64,000 nt of DNA from Epiperipatus broadwayi (taxonomy: Eukaryota; Onychophora; Udeonychophora; Euonychophora; Peripatidae), in assembly GCA_028023455.1 (NCBI GenBank), contig JAQFVV010012402.1, forward strand, positions 13,062,292-13,126,291. The letters run 5' to 3'. A program made the position numbers and the translations under genes. Each line of letters starts with the position of its first letter. The stretch's first letter is position 1. Of this stretch, positions 46,490 through 58,139 are shown in pieces. Under the pieces are notes generated by a model. It saw nothing but the letters and a program-made list of their open reading frames with translations, made no database searches and was not told the origin of the DNA.

Positions 46490-46540
46490 ACTGCAATCAT
46501 GGGCTTTGTGGTCGATTTTTCTATATCAAAAACATTTAAT
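46490..46540 (-). pseudogene. Degenerate CCHC zinc knuckle of gag
   Basis: On the minus strand, continuing the gag frame after a break, the codons read K-C-F-stop-Y-R-K-I-D-H-K-A-H-D-C. The spacing of the first Cys, His and last Cys fits C-x2-C-x4-H-x4-C, with the second Cys replaced by Tyr and a stop just before it. The nucleic-acid-binding knuckle is therefore dead in this copy. Confidence 0.65.
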
Positions 46541-46574
46541 TTGTTTATCGGTTTTGGGTTTAACTCCAAACGTT

Positions 46575-47183
46575 TTAAATATTGTGTGATTTCGTGAAGC
46601 TTCTGAACTCTCTCGCTTGGTCAAGCTGCAATTCATAAGCTGTTGCACGTCTGATAGCTTCTTCGTAGGTTACATCTTTTATTGCCAGTAAGATCTGTCT
46701 AAACTGGTCATCAATTATTCCATATAATAATTGTTCTAGAAGGGCTTCTTCTAAATATTTACCGTAAAGGCATGGCCTTGCCATCTCTCTTAAACCAATG
46801 TCATATTCTTTTATTTTCTCATTCTTTCTTTGCCTTCTGCTTCTAAAGTGCAATGGAGCAATAAACTTGGATGGCTGGGGATTAAAATATTCATTTAGCT
46901 GTGTTACGAGCTCATCATATTTCTGTGTCTCTGGCGAATTTCCACATAGTTTGTTCGCTATTTCGATTACTCTCTCACCTGCAAAGCAAAGTAATGAGGC
47001 TACTTTTACAGTATTCTCTATAATACTATTTAGTATAAAGTAGTTTTTTATCCTCTGAACATACAGTAGCCAATCACTCGGATTTTGTACATTAAATTCG
47101 CAAATAGAAACTTGCGATATGCTCGCCATTTCTCTATTGATTCGAATCCACTTACATTTTGTCTCAGCTTGCTGTTTAGGCAA
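46575..47183 (-). CDS. gag: Gag polyprotein, capsid region, of a gypsy-type element
   Basis: A 202-residue open frame. Residues about 30-165 follow the gypsy gag capsid pattern: PSDWLLYVQRIKNYFILN (36-53), KVASLLCFAGERVIEI (60-75), YDELVTQLNEYFNPQP (89-104), FRSRRQRKNEKIKEYDIGLREMA (113-135), LEEALLEQLLYGIIDDQFRQILL (143-165) and YEEAIRRATAYEL (172-184). Gag would form the virus-like particle that packages element RNA. The Met at 47183 is probably not the original start: an overlapping frame (47048-47329) has element-like sequence upstream (QRKWQLIQEQNCIKNWLG), indicating a frameshift near 47150. The frame ends at 46575, and a degenerate zinc knuckle lies 40-80 bp further on. This is the best-preserved coding segment in the window, but I would still class the locus as defective. 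Confidence 0.85.
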   Translation of the reverse strand: MPKQQAETKCKWIRINREMASISQVSICEFNVQNPSDWLLYVQRIKNYFILNSIIENTVKVASLLCFAGERVIEIANKLCGNSPETQKYDELVTQLNEYFNPQPSKFIAPLHFRSRRQRKNEKIKEYDIGLREMARPCLYGKYLEEALLEQLLYGIIDDQFRQILLAIKDVTYEEAIRRATAYELQLDQAREFRSFTKSHNI

Positions 47184-47271
47184 TTATGCGCAGATTCGAT
47201 CCTATGATGACCGAGCCAATTTTTAATGCAGTTCTGTTCCTGTATTAACTGCCACTTTCTTTGATTCGATT
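47184..47271 (-). pseudogene. 5' gag sequence in a shifted frame
   Basis: The frame 47048-47329 carries the N-terminal gag-like stretch before 47184 and then becomes nonsense where it overlaps the capsid frame. One indel near 47150 would explain both. Its first residues lie in the LTR and primer site, so they cannot be the natural start. Confidence 0.5.
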
Positions 47272-47289
47272 CCTGTGCCGACTGCACCA
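47272..47289 (-). promoter_or_regulatory. Primer binding site
   Basis: On the minus strand, two bases after the 5' LTR end, TGGTGCAGTCGGCACAGG starts with the required TGG. The GCAGTCGG core resembles primer sites in many animal gypsy elements; I do not assign a specific tRNA. Confidence 0.72.
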
Positions 47290-47291
47290 AT

Positions 47292-47941
47292 TGCTGTGTC
47301 TTATGACCCGCAAGTAAATAAATGGACAAAGGCAGAATTGAGATGGTAAGATTATAGTTTAATACAGATAATTTTAACTATATACATAGCCTATTATAAG
47401 GCGTAATAAAATAATAAAAGGTCGTGGTGACCTGCATAAAATACCCTAGTCCTGCTTTTGACTTACAGAGGCAGGAGTCTCTGACTCATAATTAAAACTC
47501 AGAACATACTCAGAACGTATTCAGAACATAAGAACAATTAGTTTAGTTTATGGGGGTTTATATACCCCTCAAGACTTCTGGAGTCTTTTACATTCCTAAC
47601 CATATATGGTGTTTTCACTTACGTTTTCACATACACACAGTATTTTTACGTTTCTCACCATATATGGTATTTTACATAGTTTTCTGACCCTATAAGGTCA
47701 GCTGGGCTTTCTATTATTATACAACTTTCTATGATTTAATAACATTGAAATTTTACACAATCGTTATTCTTAATTACTATACAGTTATTTCACATATTTA
47801 TTATACATTACAGTTATTATTTTTATTCTACATTTATACAATTATTATTACTTTTACATATTTGTTATATTTATACAATTATTATTATTTACATATTCAT
47901 TATACATTATATATGTTTATACCTTGACCTTGAATACTGCA
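47292..47941 (-). repeat. 5' LTR (right copy)
   Basis: 650 bp, the same length as the left LTR, with about nine substitutions by eye. Being the 5' LTR on the minus strand, it would hold the element's promoter; I cannot place the start site confidently. Confidence 0.93.
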
Positions 47942-47946
47942 AATTC
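47942..47946. repeat. 5-bp target duplication, right copy
   Basis: AATTC, matching 45258-45262. Confidence 0.85.
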
Positions 47947-50144
47947 TTTAAAAGCAATTATTATTATTTTAATCTGACTTTGTATTTTTTATTCCGTTAA
48001 TATTAGAAAATATATTAGAAAATGTATTTAATACATAATAGATTGATTCATTGACCTCGTACACATTTGAACTCTGAGATATTGTTTGATTATGTATATT
48101 AAGTGAAGAAGGATGATACATTGCTATAACAGAGTATTTGATTTAGCCAACATGCTCAACCGGACTTACACACATTAAACATGCACATATATTTAAGAAG
48201 TTATACTTAATATTTATATAGAAAATTTAATATACATTTAAATAATTATGTAGAAGACTTTATATATTTATGATATATTTATTCAACACACTATAATATA
48301 TATATATATATATATATACATACATACACATTTGGTATGAAATTTATATACTGTTATTATTTAGGCTAAATTCAAACTCAGATATTATGAATATAGTAAT
48401 ATTTAATAAGATTAAATGCAGTTTGAATATAATAAAATTTTCATTTTGCCTCTATGATGTATCTGTCTGCATCCTCCATACACATGCACTCTGTACTTCT
48501 TTTCCCTTCTGTTCACATGTCTTTCATAGCTTCATCCAAACAAACAGATGACTATTATACTATATATAAATAATTTTAAGGGCAGACTCCATAATGATCA
48601 AACTCTGCACACTATATATAAAATTGCATGTTCCCGAGCAGGATGCAGTACTGTCTATTATGGTGATTCATGTGCATGCCTATTCTGAACATAAGTCTAT
48701 CTTCCTCAATCACCAAAATACAATAGGCTATATATTCGAACCCATAACCACCAACATTGCATGCATGAAGAAAAATGACTCTAAGCAAAAAATTAAAGAG
48801 GTGTAGCATATAGTCAACAGCCCTAATGCCACAAATAGGAAGGAATCCTTTTCTCTGTTGAAGAAATGGTCAATATATTTAAATAAATTTACTGCCTATA
48901 TATAGATATATAAAAACTCATTTATGTATATCTTAATGCTTGCCTTCAAAAATGCTAAGCTTCAATAAATATGCATTCATTAATAGCTTTCCCTAGGATA
49001 GTACTTAAACGCAGATATTTATAAATTACAATGGTATAAGAAAAGTTTGCTACATTTTAAATTACAACATATATAGCTAAAGATAGAGAAAAACAAATGA
49101 TAGTGGAATAAAACAAATAAATATTTTAAGATTAACTAACTCAAAATGGATTTCTAAATGCAGAAGTAGCCAGAAACCCTTATTAAGCCCTCATTCAGAG
49201 TATCCAAGTGGAATGAAATGTAAGATGATGATATTTGACATATTTGAATGCACTAAATAAATTTATTTCACTTTAAAATTCAAGTATTTGGAATTAAGCT
49301 ACCATATCATTTCCCCAACAATCAATCCAAAGAATACCATAAGATCATAGCTTTAACTGGTTGATGTTTAAGTCATTAGAGCATCACCAATATCCTCACA
49401 ATGACCATAATGAATCAAGTTTAATCCAATTACGCACAACTCTAATTCAAAAATACTATTTCTCATGACTTTTCATGTCATTGGAACAGAACTCATTAAA
49501 TGGATATCTTAAATATAGAATGGAAAACTGAATAAAGAATTGTTGCTTTTAATTTAACAAAATTATTTATTTTAATGAATATATTAAATGTAACAATTGT
49601 ATTTCCATCTTAATAGATATGACTAACCTAATAATTAATTAAACCCCATCAGTTTGTGTCATTATCTGAATCTGAAGGAAATAAAATAAAAAAATATTAT
49701 TAAATTTTATAAGTAACTTTCATATTACTGACATATCTCAAACAAAGTACCTGTTTATCACAGACAATAACAATATACCATTTTTGTATATATAAATAGA
49801 ATATTGACTTCTTGATAGAAACAGAAATTAAAAACAAATATGTGAGAGATTGCCAGTAGTAAAACTTCTCATGCTACTAATCACATTATAAGTTATGATT
49901 CTCACATAAAACTAATATAAATTTTAAACTAATATAATTTATTATTTTAAACATTAAATTTTTCTGTAATATAAATTTAATTAATTTAAAATATATTTAC
50001 AAAAACAAGTTATACCATGTTTTAGTAAGAATTATACTTTTTATTTTAAATTTTTTCCAATTCTGTAATCTTTTTTTTAAATCAGTGCTGTCCTCTTATT
50101 TGGTTTGTTTTATGACATCATTTGACAACAGTTTTGATATAGAT
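47947..50144. other. No gene recognised
   Basis: AT-rich DNA with an (AT)n tract at about 48296-48317. Two opposing open frames of 65-70 codons overlap at 48594-48809. They share the same bases on opposite strands, lack domain features, and are not supported. Confidence 0.5.
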
Positions 50145-50149
50145 TGTCC

Positions 50150-50290
50150 ATACATTGCTAACAAAATTCTATACAAAAAAAGAAAGAAAATTATGCAAGA
50201 TTCTTCAAGATTGGCACAATATTTGTTGAATTGTAAAGTAAACAAATAAACAAACTTTCACATTTAAATATTAATATAAGCTACTGTAAA
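50150..50290 (-). repeat. Dispersed repeat shared with 18230-18360
   Basis: On the minus strand it reads TGTGAAAGTTTGTTTATTTG, then AATTCAACAAATATTG and AATCTTGAAGAATCTTG, matching 18230-18360. The AT-rich lead-in plus GAAAGTTTGTTT recalls a common insect repeat type, but I cannot classify it. Confidence 0.7.
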
Positions 50291-50970
50291 TGTTAGGAAG
50301 AGAAATAAATATTTATTTTGTTTCATTTTTATTGATTTGTGTAGTAGCCAATTTTTAAAATGTTAACTTTGACATACTGGCACTATGGAATTTTTATTGT
50401 GTTACAAAACTTGATATTTCTTTATTGTCTATCTCTTCATCTTTAATATATTAATGCTCACTATTAGCATATTTTAGATTCTGAGATATAATAATGAGTC
50501 GGTAAATGGGTTCATTTTTGATCAGAAGTTACTGGCAATTATATACTTATGATGTCTGACATAAAGAAAATAAAACTAGTAACTTTGAAAAAAATAATAT
50601 TGGTTTTAATAAATTTTTACTCTCATTTAGGTGGAAGCACAATTTAGAGCAATTTATAATGTTGTGAACATATTATTGTACACTTTCTCATAAAGGGTGA
50701 TGGTACAGGTAATATTAGAATAATAACTCTTTATATCTTCAATTCTATATCATTACATAAATTGGCAGCTTAAATAAAAACTTATTATATATATATATAT
50801 ATATATCATTGTGAACGATTGCATATTGTGGCTTATTCAATTATAGGTTTGATATACAGTTTGATTTTCTATTATATGTTTTAACTTAGCCAAAATTTTG
50901 CCAATCTTAGACTTATTTATTATTACAATATATATATATATGTTGATATGAAGATTTTCATGGGTTGCAT

Positions 50971-51205
50971 ATATAAAAGACATATTTTGTGGGGTCATCC
51001 ATGTTAAAAAATTTAAATATTGATATACTGACATTTCAACTTGATCACACAAGTCATCTACTGGGTAATAAAAGGTAGCACCTCTACAACCATCTTTCTA
51101 CCTTTTATTATCCAGTAGATGACTTGTGTGATCAAGTTGAAATGTCGGTATATCAATATTTAAATTTTTTAACATGGATGAACCCGCAAAATATGTCTTA
51201 TATAT
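50971..51205. repeat. Inverted repeat, arms about 107 bp, loop 21 bp
   Basis: Left arm 50971-51077 and right arm 51099-51205 are reverse complements with a few mismatches; both contain TTGATCACACAAGTCATCTA or its complement. The minus frames at 50837-51052 and 51098-51298 merely read across the arms and give near-identical peptides. Confidence 0.88.
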
Positions 51206-51260
51206 ATATATAGTAACCAGACCCCCATACAATCTCTTTACCTCAGTTGTAACTATTTCC

Positions 51261-51346
51261 TGATGAGCATATTGTAGGAAGGAACCATTGATTGGCATTC
51301 CCCAATACAGACATCACCCCACCTACAACAATATTTGCTGCTCATC
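51261..51346. repeat. Short inverted repeat beside the hairpin
   Basis: CCTGATGAGCATATTGTAGG (about 51260-51279) faces CCTACAACAATATTTGCTGCTCATCAG (about 51319-51345) with a loop of about 40 bp. It may belong to the same repeat as 50971-51205. Confidence 0.65.
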
Positions 51347-51895
51347 AGAGGATGTAGAAACCATAGAGACTGGAAACACCTAGAAATTTATATGTTTGGT
51401 TTCCTCAAATGGCACCACTAGAGTTCCATCTCACTACAACCTGACTTACCATCATCTGGTTATGCCGGACATAGCTCAGGAGGCATGAGATTCTCATGAA
51501 CAAGTGCAATGAATGACAAGTGATGCAACATAAACAACTGGTTTGTTTTTATATAACAATAAATGTATTTCATAGCAATTGTTAAGATCATAAGTTCTCC
51601 ATAGTTATGTTGGACAATAAGCCCATAAAGTTTATCATTAGTTCAGTTTTGATATAGTTCTTCTTTAGGATCTATTTTCTGGTATGCGCATATTTTCTTG
51701 GGTTTCATTGATCAGTTATTCCTCATTTGTGATGTATTTATCCATGGTGTCGTTTAATTTTTTTTAATTATGATTCAAATATTATTTTACTGACAAGCAT
51801 TTATAATTCCTTCTCTTATAGATGTGTATTATTTTCTTAAGCACTTCTAATCCTTCCCAGTATAATCGTGCTTTGTACATAACATTTATTATTCC
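51347..51895. other. No gene recognised
   Basis: A GC-richer patch at 51350-51500 (CACTAGAGTTCCATCTCACTAC) suggests old element sequence, but no frame is open and no family is recognised. Confidence 0.45.
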
Positions 51896-51899
51896 ACCA

Positions 51900-52410
51900 T
51901 CTACAGACATATCTTAATTATATAAACTTTATATTTTATTCAGACTGATATATGTGGCATATATAATTTATACTAGTGCAGACATATTTTGTTTATATAA
52001 TCATTTATGATTTATTCCATTAAAGATGTTTTGATTATAAAAATATGAGTATTGGGATTTATTTTGATACAAACATAACATGTATCTAAAATATAAGTAT
52101 TCATGATTAATTCCAATAACGATGTATATTGTATACAAACATATAAGTATTTATGAGTTATTCCAATACAAACGTATTTTGCAGATCAGATGTAAGTATT
52201 TGTTCTTCATTTTAATTCAGATATATTTGTATATAAAAAGATAATCATTTATGATTTACTTCATTAAAGATGCATTTTGAATATAGACCTCTAAGTATTT
52301 ATGATTTATCCCCAATAAAATGTATTTGCATATAAAAAGATAATCATTTATGATTTATTTCAAGAAAGATGTTTTTTATTATAAACATATAAGTATTTAA
52401 TATTTCATAA
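51900..52410. repeat. Degenerate tandem repeat, unit about 55-65 bp
   Basis: Eight or so diverged units built on AAGTATTTATGATTTATTCCA followed by AAAGATGTATTTTG and ATATAAACATAT. Best units are at about 51995-52030, 52110-52170, 52240-52330 and 52335-52400. Confidence 0.7.
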
Positions 52411-54429
52411 AATTGTTACCTTCATTTTCATCTGGTGTGTTCATACACTACAGGTTACTATTGCATTTCAAAAAGGTGTTGGTTAATTTAAGCTGAATGG
52501 CATCATTTAATTTCCATTGGTATTCACCCAGGCATATTTTGGAGATTCATGGGTTCACACTTAGTAAAACTAAATTTCTCAGCTGGGATAAGCTGTGTGG
52601 CTGTAAATATAATATTCCAAAGGTGACTCTGCACTAAAATCCCTTGGCAACTAAACAGTTAAGCAACACAGAACTTTTTCTTGAATTTCAAACTCCACTA
52701 TTTATACCCTGATCAAGTCTCTGGATTAATCCAGCATGACTCCACTGTATCTGATTTGTCAAACAGCTTTCATTTAAGCCTGAGTGCTTTTCTCTTCTTG
52801 ATGATTGGATTGTTTAGTTTTAGTGGGACAGATGAGGAATTAGGTAGATTATGCCATGTTTTCCAATTTAATAAGTTTACCTCAAGCAATTATTATACTT
52901 TGTACAACAACATTGTTTCAAAAATTAAAAATATAATATTTTAATAAATGCGAAGACGTATTTGCTTCGTGATTTAAAAATTATAAAAATCAATAATGAA
53001 GATTTATCTTTTTTTTTTAATTCTTAATCATTATTTTCTCTCAAATTTAAACATTTTGCTTTTTTTTATAAGATTATAGAAAAGTTGGGTTTCTTTATAT
53101 ACGTCTGTTTTCCTTCAATCGATCACTTTAGGTGGAAGAGGAAAATAACTCTTAAAATATATACGTGAAAACAGAATGTCTGTTTCAATATATTGTAATG
53201 GTAGACAACTAATACATTAGTTATACATAACATTTTACCTATAAGTAATAAAATCTTTTTTTAATTAAGTAAATTAATTAATATGTCAAAATTTACTACA
53301 AAACAATTAATGAAAAATTTAATTATTTATTTGGATAAAATATGAGGGAAATTAACTATTTTGAAATAAATTGGTAAGATGACAATATAATAAAATTAAT
53401 TTTTTAAAAAACTTTTTACTTATAGAATAAGATTTAAACAAGGTCATAATATTTTATATAGAAATACAAGTTGAGTAGTAAGAATTAGTTTTTAAATTTC
53501 GTATCTATTTGTGGTATTTTTGATATTGATAATCTGATGAATATATGTGTACATTTGTTCATATATATATATATATATATTTAGGAAGTTTTTGCATTGA
53601 AAAAACTAAAATACAGTCAAAATAACAGGAATATTTTGATGAATATTTGTATGATATAATTAATAAACAATTATTGTATGAGTGATGGTATGATTTTTTA
53701 TATATGTTGTTGTTATGGTCGATTCTTAAATCCTTTGACTTAATCATATCAAGTTGCATATTAATTTTCTGTATTGTTCTTGTTCAATAATTTCAGCTCA
53801 TCTCTTTATATTCACATATAATACCAACTAGCATGTGAAAGATTTTATTATTGAATAAATTTTATTAATTAGATTTGCACATAAAATTCGATTAATAAGT
53901 TTTATCACACACTACTGCTTTCCATGGTTAATTTTTTGTTTGTAAGTTTGTACAAGACTTAAATATGATTCTTTAGACCATTCTGTAAAGCAATATTTGT
54001 AGAACTAACAATTTGTGAACTGCTCTCTAAATTGACAAATTACGAATTTTCTTTAAATGCTTTTAGGGAAGATTTTCTTCACGGCATTTTGGATTTCCAA
54101 TACTTTTTTCATTATGCACTGATTTAGTCACCATTAAATTGCTTATTAAATTGTGAATAGTCTTAAGTCTTAAAGTACTTTCTCTCATTTTTTTAATTTC
54201 ATTATTCTTTACATCTTTTATTATCATTATTATTAGACATATCCATTTCAGATCTTTTATTATTAATAATATGAAACTGAAGGGGGGATGAGTGACAAAA
54301 ATGTGCAAATAAATTGAATTTTTGGATCAAAAACCTCCCTCCTGATCTGAACTTTTAGATTATATGATTTTATTTAACAATTTATATATCTTTATGCCTA
54401 AATCACAATTTTTTTAAATATCTTTGATT
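52411..54429. other. No gene recognised
   Basis: A less AT-rich stretch at 52480-52870 contains an 87-codon frame (52681-52944) with no recognisable domain; it might be old transposon or gene debris. From 52940 on, the DNA is again very AT-rich, with an (AT)n tract at about 53561-53582. Confidence 0.45.
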
Positions 54430-55152
54430 TTCACACTCATCATTCCAACACACCGGCCTCCACCACTGCAGAAAAGAAACTGGCTGGATCTCTAACTAAA
54501 CAAGCTTATGAAATGCATAGCAATCAATAAAGACACATTTCAAAACAAATTAATATACTGGCAGGCCTTTAGTATAAAGCACACTGACTTAAAAGACTAT
54601 CTCTCAAGTTTAGCCATGGCAAATGATAAATTAATAAGGAAATTCAAAAGATGGAGCTTAGAATCCAAATATCTGGATTATTTAATCAAAATCAATGTAA
54701 ATGCATTACCTAGTAATGAATTTTTAGTTAATAAAAGAGGGTACTCAAAAATTGACTCAACCTGCATGATTTGCAAAAAAGAAACCATCAACCATTTCAG
54801 ATTCAGATGTAATCAGCTAATGCAACTTAAAAATACACTAATGAGTCGGATCAAGGCAAATCAATCTAAATTATTTAATTTGAAAGAATGTATCAGAAAA
54901 GGATCATATCCAGAAATTAGACTCTCATTAATTCTTGATCATCTATTGTGGATTACTAGATATAAGCTAATATTTAATCATCAAAATTTTAATCCTATTA
55001 ACTTCATGCAGAACAATCTAAAGAAAACAAGAACAAGAGATAGCCTGATAAACCGTGAGGTTATTTTTACCATGACTTGGGACATGCTGAATTTATTCTC
55101 TTCATGGCCCAACCAAAAACAGGATGCTCTGAAAAAGAGAACAGAAGAGTAA
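54430..55152 (+). pseudogene. C-terminal fragment of a LINE polyprotein with Cys-His finger
   Basis: The open frame 54508-55152 encodes 214 residues; about 25 codons of a related upstream stretch (54430-54525) are in another frame, so a frameshift separates them. Residues 45-105 hold KFKRWSLESKYLDYLIKIN, ALPSNEFLVNKRGYSKID and CMICKKETINHFRFRC, the last being C-x2-C-x7-H-x4-C. This is the layout of the C-terminal domain after the reverse transcriptase in CR1/L2/jockey-like LINEs, where a conserved N-x-LP segment precedes the finger. No polymerase motifs remain upstream. The fragment is thus a strongly 5'-truncated LINE whose C terminus is intact to its stop. It differs from the finger at 20347-20592, so it represents another family. 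A host gene is unlikely. Confidence 0.72.
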
Positions 55153-57023
55153 TTGACTCAAATTCGGGAAAACCAAATGAAGGAATAAGAAAACACTTTG
55201 AACAACATATGTACCAAATAACCTTTAATGTAATAATGTAATCTTTAATAAATTATTTTGGAAACTAAAATCACACAATCAAATAAATATGCCTCTTGGA
55301 TATCTTATGATGTTTGTGCTCTGTCTTTAAAACTATATGTAACATCCATTTCAAAAGATAGAACATTCTGATGGTTTTGATAAATTTTATTTTTATAATA
55401 AATTTGTTGTTTCCCATCATAATCTCACTGCATTCATTGGGCAGATAATGCTAATTTTTAGCTTCACCTATTTATATAGAAAGTAGGTTGAAGTAAAGAA
55501 GGGGTTTCCCTCTGGGATTCCCCTCTTTTCTTCCAATGCGTAAGCTTATGGTTAAGACCTGTAGAAATTCCTACCTTCGCATTTTCAACTGCACATGCTT
55601 TAGGTTTATTGCCTTAGTAAATATTACTGTTTTATTTTATAAATTAGTTATTTTTAGAATAAATAAAAAAAAGTCATGTAGAGAAATTTATATGTGCTTC
55701 AGTTTAAAACAAAAGAGAAAAGTTTTTGTTCAAATTTTTCAGTCCTATTTATAAGATTTTCCATTGATGTCAGAGTAATCATAGTAATCATCTATATTTC
55801 ACTCATTAAGCTATTTCTAGTAGTATTTGTCTAATAGAAATTGTATTATTCAACAAACAAAAATAAATATTTGAGAAATATTACATACAATAAAAATTTA
55901 CGTTTTTACAATACCAATATTATCTTTCATTTCAACAAAACTTAAATAATCTACATCATATTTTCAATATATTGCACTGGAAATATATTTTCATACATTT
56001 CTAACATAATATTAAACAAATAAAAAGGACAAATATATTGGAAATATTAAACATTTATTTATATTATTATAATTTACTATCATGAATGCAGTAACAAAAA
56101 TGAAACATGTAAAAATAATAATAATAATATCATCCAAACTATATACTTTATTATTCATGTATTTATTTATTTTTTTTAAAAATGAATAAAATCAATTTAT
56201 AATCTTATAAAACAATTAATAATAAGTAATATCATATTAATGTTATTGTTTTCATAGCAACACAGTTAATATTTATTTCACAAGTTAACATATTCATTAT
56301 CCAAAAATCAAATTAAAAAGAAAGAAAAAAAATATGACTGATATCTTCCCAAATAATACTGAAATACATCTCCAATTTCAGTAGGCACAATATATGTATA
56401 TCGATATATGTTTTGTATATATTTCAATTTATATGTATATAATTTTAGTATATTTTGAATGCATATTTCTTGTATTTTTTATTTTTAGAGAACTGATAAT
56501 ATATAGTAGAATTCACAAATTAACAATTTTACCAGATTAAGGATAATAAAACAATAACTTCCTTTCATTATAAACTCACGACTTAACAATATCCATGTGG
56601 TTACTGGAAACTTAAATAAATATTAAATTGTGATATATTTGATTTAACTTAACAATAAAAATAGACTTTGTTTATCAAATACTATTTATCAAAATTATAT
56701 AAATGGAATATTATTTGATGAAGCCCACAGTCCTGGAATGTTGTTAAAAGAGTTTCTCTTTATCATACTTATTTTCTATATGCCATTACAATTTTTGGTA
56801 TTCAATGAAAATCCTAATATGCTCAATGTAATTCATTAGATCCAAAGAATGTCTAAAGTTTAATCAAAGACGACTTCATTTAATGATTTGTCCTAGTTAT
56901 TAGAATTATTATAATGTGGAGGTAAGGATTAGAATTAGTAATGTGTGGATTTATTGTTGTTGTTTTTTATGAAAGGCATAATTTATGGTATAAATGAAAT
57001 CACATATTAACAAAATAGATTAA
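55153..57023. other. No gene recognised
   Basis: Bases 55153-55280 may be 3' UTR of the LINE fragment (TAATGTAATAATGTAATC). The rest is AT-rich with (AATA)n and (ATA)n runs. The 72-codon frame at 55536-55754 is not supported. Confidence 0.5.
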
Positions 57024-57035
57024 AATTTTGATAAT
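57024..57035. repeat. Target duplication of the short RTE copy, 3' side
   Basis: AATTTTGATAAT here and AATTTTGGTAAT at 57698-57709, with one mismatch, bracket the element. Confidence 0.72.
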
Positions 57036-57697
57036 CATCATCATCATCAACCATTATCGATCTACTGCAGGATGAAGGTCTCTCCAAATTCAATCCATCT
57101 TCTCTGATCTTTAGCTTCTCTTCTCCACATCACCCCTGCACACTTTCTTATTTCATCCATCCATCTTACATGTGGTCTCTTTCTGGGTCTTTTACAATCT
57201 CTTGGAATCCAGTTTAAGATTTCAATTGTCCATCTATTATCATCTCTTCTAGCAATATGTCCAACCAAACTCCACTTTAGTCTTTTAATTTTTTCAATGA
57301 GGTCAATAACACCTGTTTGTTCTCTTATCCATATATTGCATTTTTGATCTTTTCTTGTTACTCCTAACATGCATCTCTCCATACTTCTTTGAGTGGTCTG
57401 AAGTCTCCGTATTGCTGTTTTATTAAGTGTCCAAGTCTCAGATCCATTAGTAAGAACTGCTAAAACACATTTATTAAAAAGCTTCCTTTTCAAACATATA
57501 GGCATATTTTCTTTTAGTATCAAGTTATTTCTACCAAAAGTACTCCAACCAAGCTTAATTCTATGATTAATTTCATCCATTATGTTTCCATCTGTATTAA
57601 TAATCTAATCAAGGTATTTGTAGCTATTAACTTCTAACTCATCATAACCAATCTTTATTTTCATATTTTGAGAAAATCCATTGGACATTACTATAGT
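57036..57697 (-). mobile_element. 5'-truncated RTE copy
   Basis: 662 bp closely matching the last part of 1304-4583 (about 1304-1960). The 3' tail is four CAT units on the plus strand (ATG repeats at the minus-strand 3' end), longer than the tail of the full-length copy. Severe 5' truncation is typical of target-primed insertion. Confidence 0.92.
57062..57580 (-). pseudogene. RTE C-terminal coding fragment
   Basis: 172 residues, homologous to residues 72-238 of the 1312-2052 frame: LGWSTFGRNNLI, NGSETWTLN (about 51-59), ERCMLGVTRKDQK and RKRPHVRWMDEIRKCAG are shared with a few substitutions. It ends with FILQ and TAG at 57062-57064, whereas the other copy reads on for five codons. Upstream of 57580 the homology continues but contains a stop (TAG near 57606). 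There is no polymerase motif, so it is inert. Confidence 0.9.
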
Positions 57698-57709
57698 AAT
57701 TTTGGTAAT
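57698..57709. repeat. Target duplication of the short RTE copy, 5' side
   Basis: Second copy of the 12-bp site, one mismatch to 57024-57035. Confidence 0.72.
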
Positions 57710-58139
57710 ACTTATTATTATTTTATTATGTGTGAGGAATATGAAAGAAAGTTTGAATAAATAAAATAAATGCAATAGGTATGTGAATATTAAGAGAAAA
57801 TGAATTTAAAATTATTGTGGGAAGAAAAATATAATATTTAACAAGAGTGCATTCTCTCTCTCTATGTCTGTCTTTAGATATATAAATAAATATTTTTATT
57901 AAATGATTGTATTTATTACTTGGAAAGTCAGATAATATTCAAGCATTCTAATGATAGCTTAAGCATAATACTTCTATTAAACTGACTATATTGATTTTTT
58001 TAAAATTTTATACACTCGACCAGGAATCAATCTCAAAACCTTTAACTCCACAACTGCATGGGACCATCTCTTTACTTATAAATAACTACCAAATATTTTA
58101 ATTCTCTGCTATTATTTTTTATTAAGTTATATTAAAAAT
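57710..58139. other. No gene recognised
   Basis: AT-rich DNA. A weak tRNA-like segment at about 58015-58075 on the minus strand (TTGATTCCTGGTCGAGTG) was considered and not accepted. Confidence 0.45.

Larger units (their letters stand above)
45263..47941 (-). mobile_element. Young, internally deleted Ty3/gypsy-type LTR retrotransposon
   Basis: A 2679-bp element with two 650-bp LTRs (45263-45912 and 47292-47941), TGC..GCA ends, a primer binding site, a gag frame, a short pol remnant and a polypurine tract, all in minus-strand order, flanked by AATTC. I count about nine differences between the LTRs by eye, so the insertion is fairly recent. The internal region is only 1379 bp. The protease core, reverse transcriptase, RNase H and integrase are gone, so it would need a helper element. 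Confidence 0.93.

Noticed and set aside
46145-47043. Plus-strand frames within the LTR element
   Set aside because: Antisense of gag and pol remnant.
48594-48809. Overlapping opposite-strand frames of 65-70 codons
   Set aside because: No domain, no start context, and each explains the other as antisense.
57990-58080. tRNA-like segment on the minus strand (TTGATTCCTGGTCGAGTG)
   Set aside because: There is a weak box B only. No box A at the right distance, no acceptor pairing, and no target duplication.
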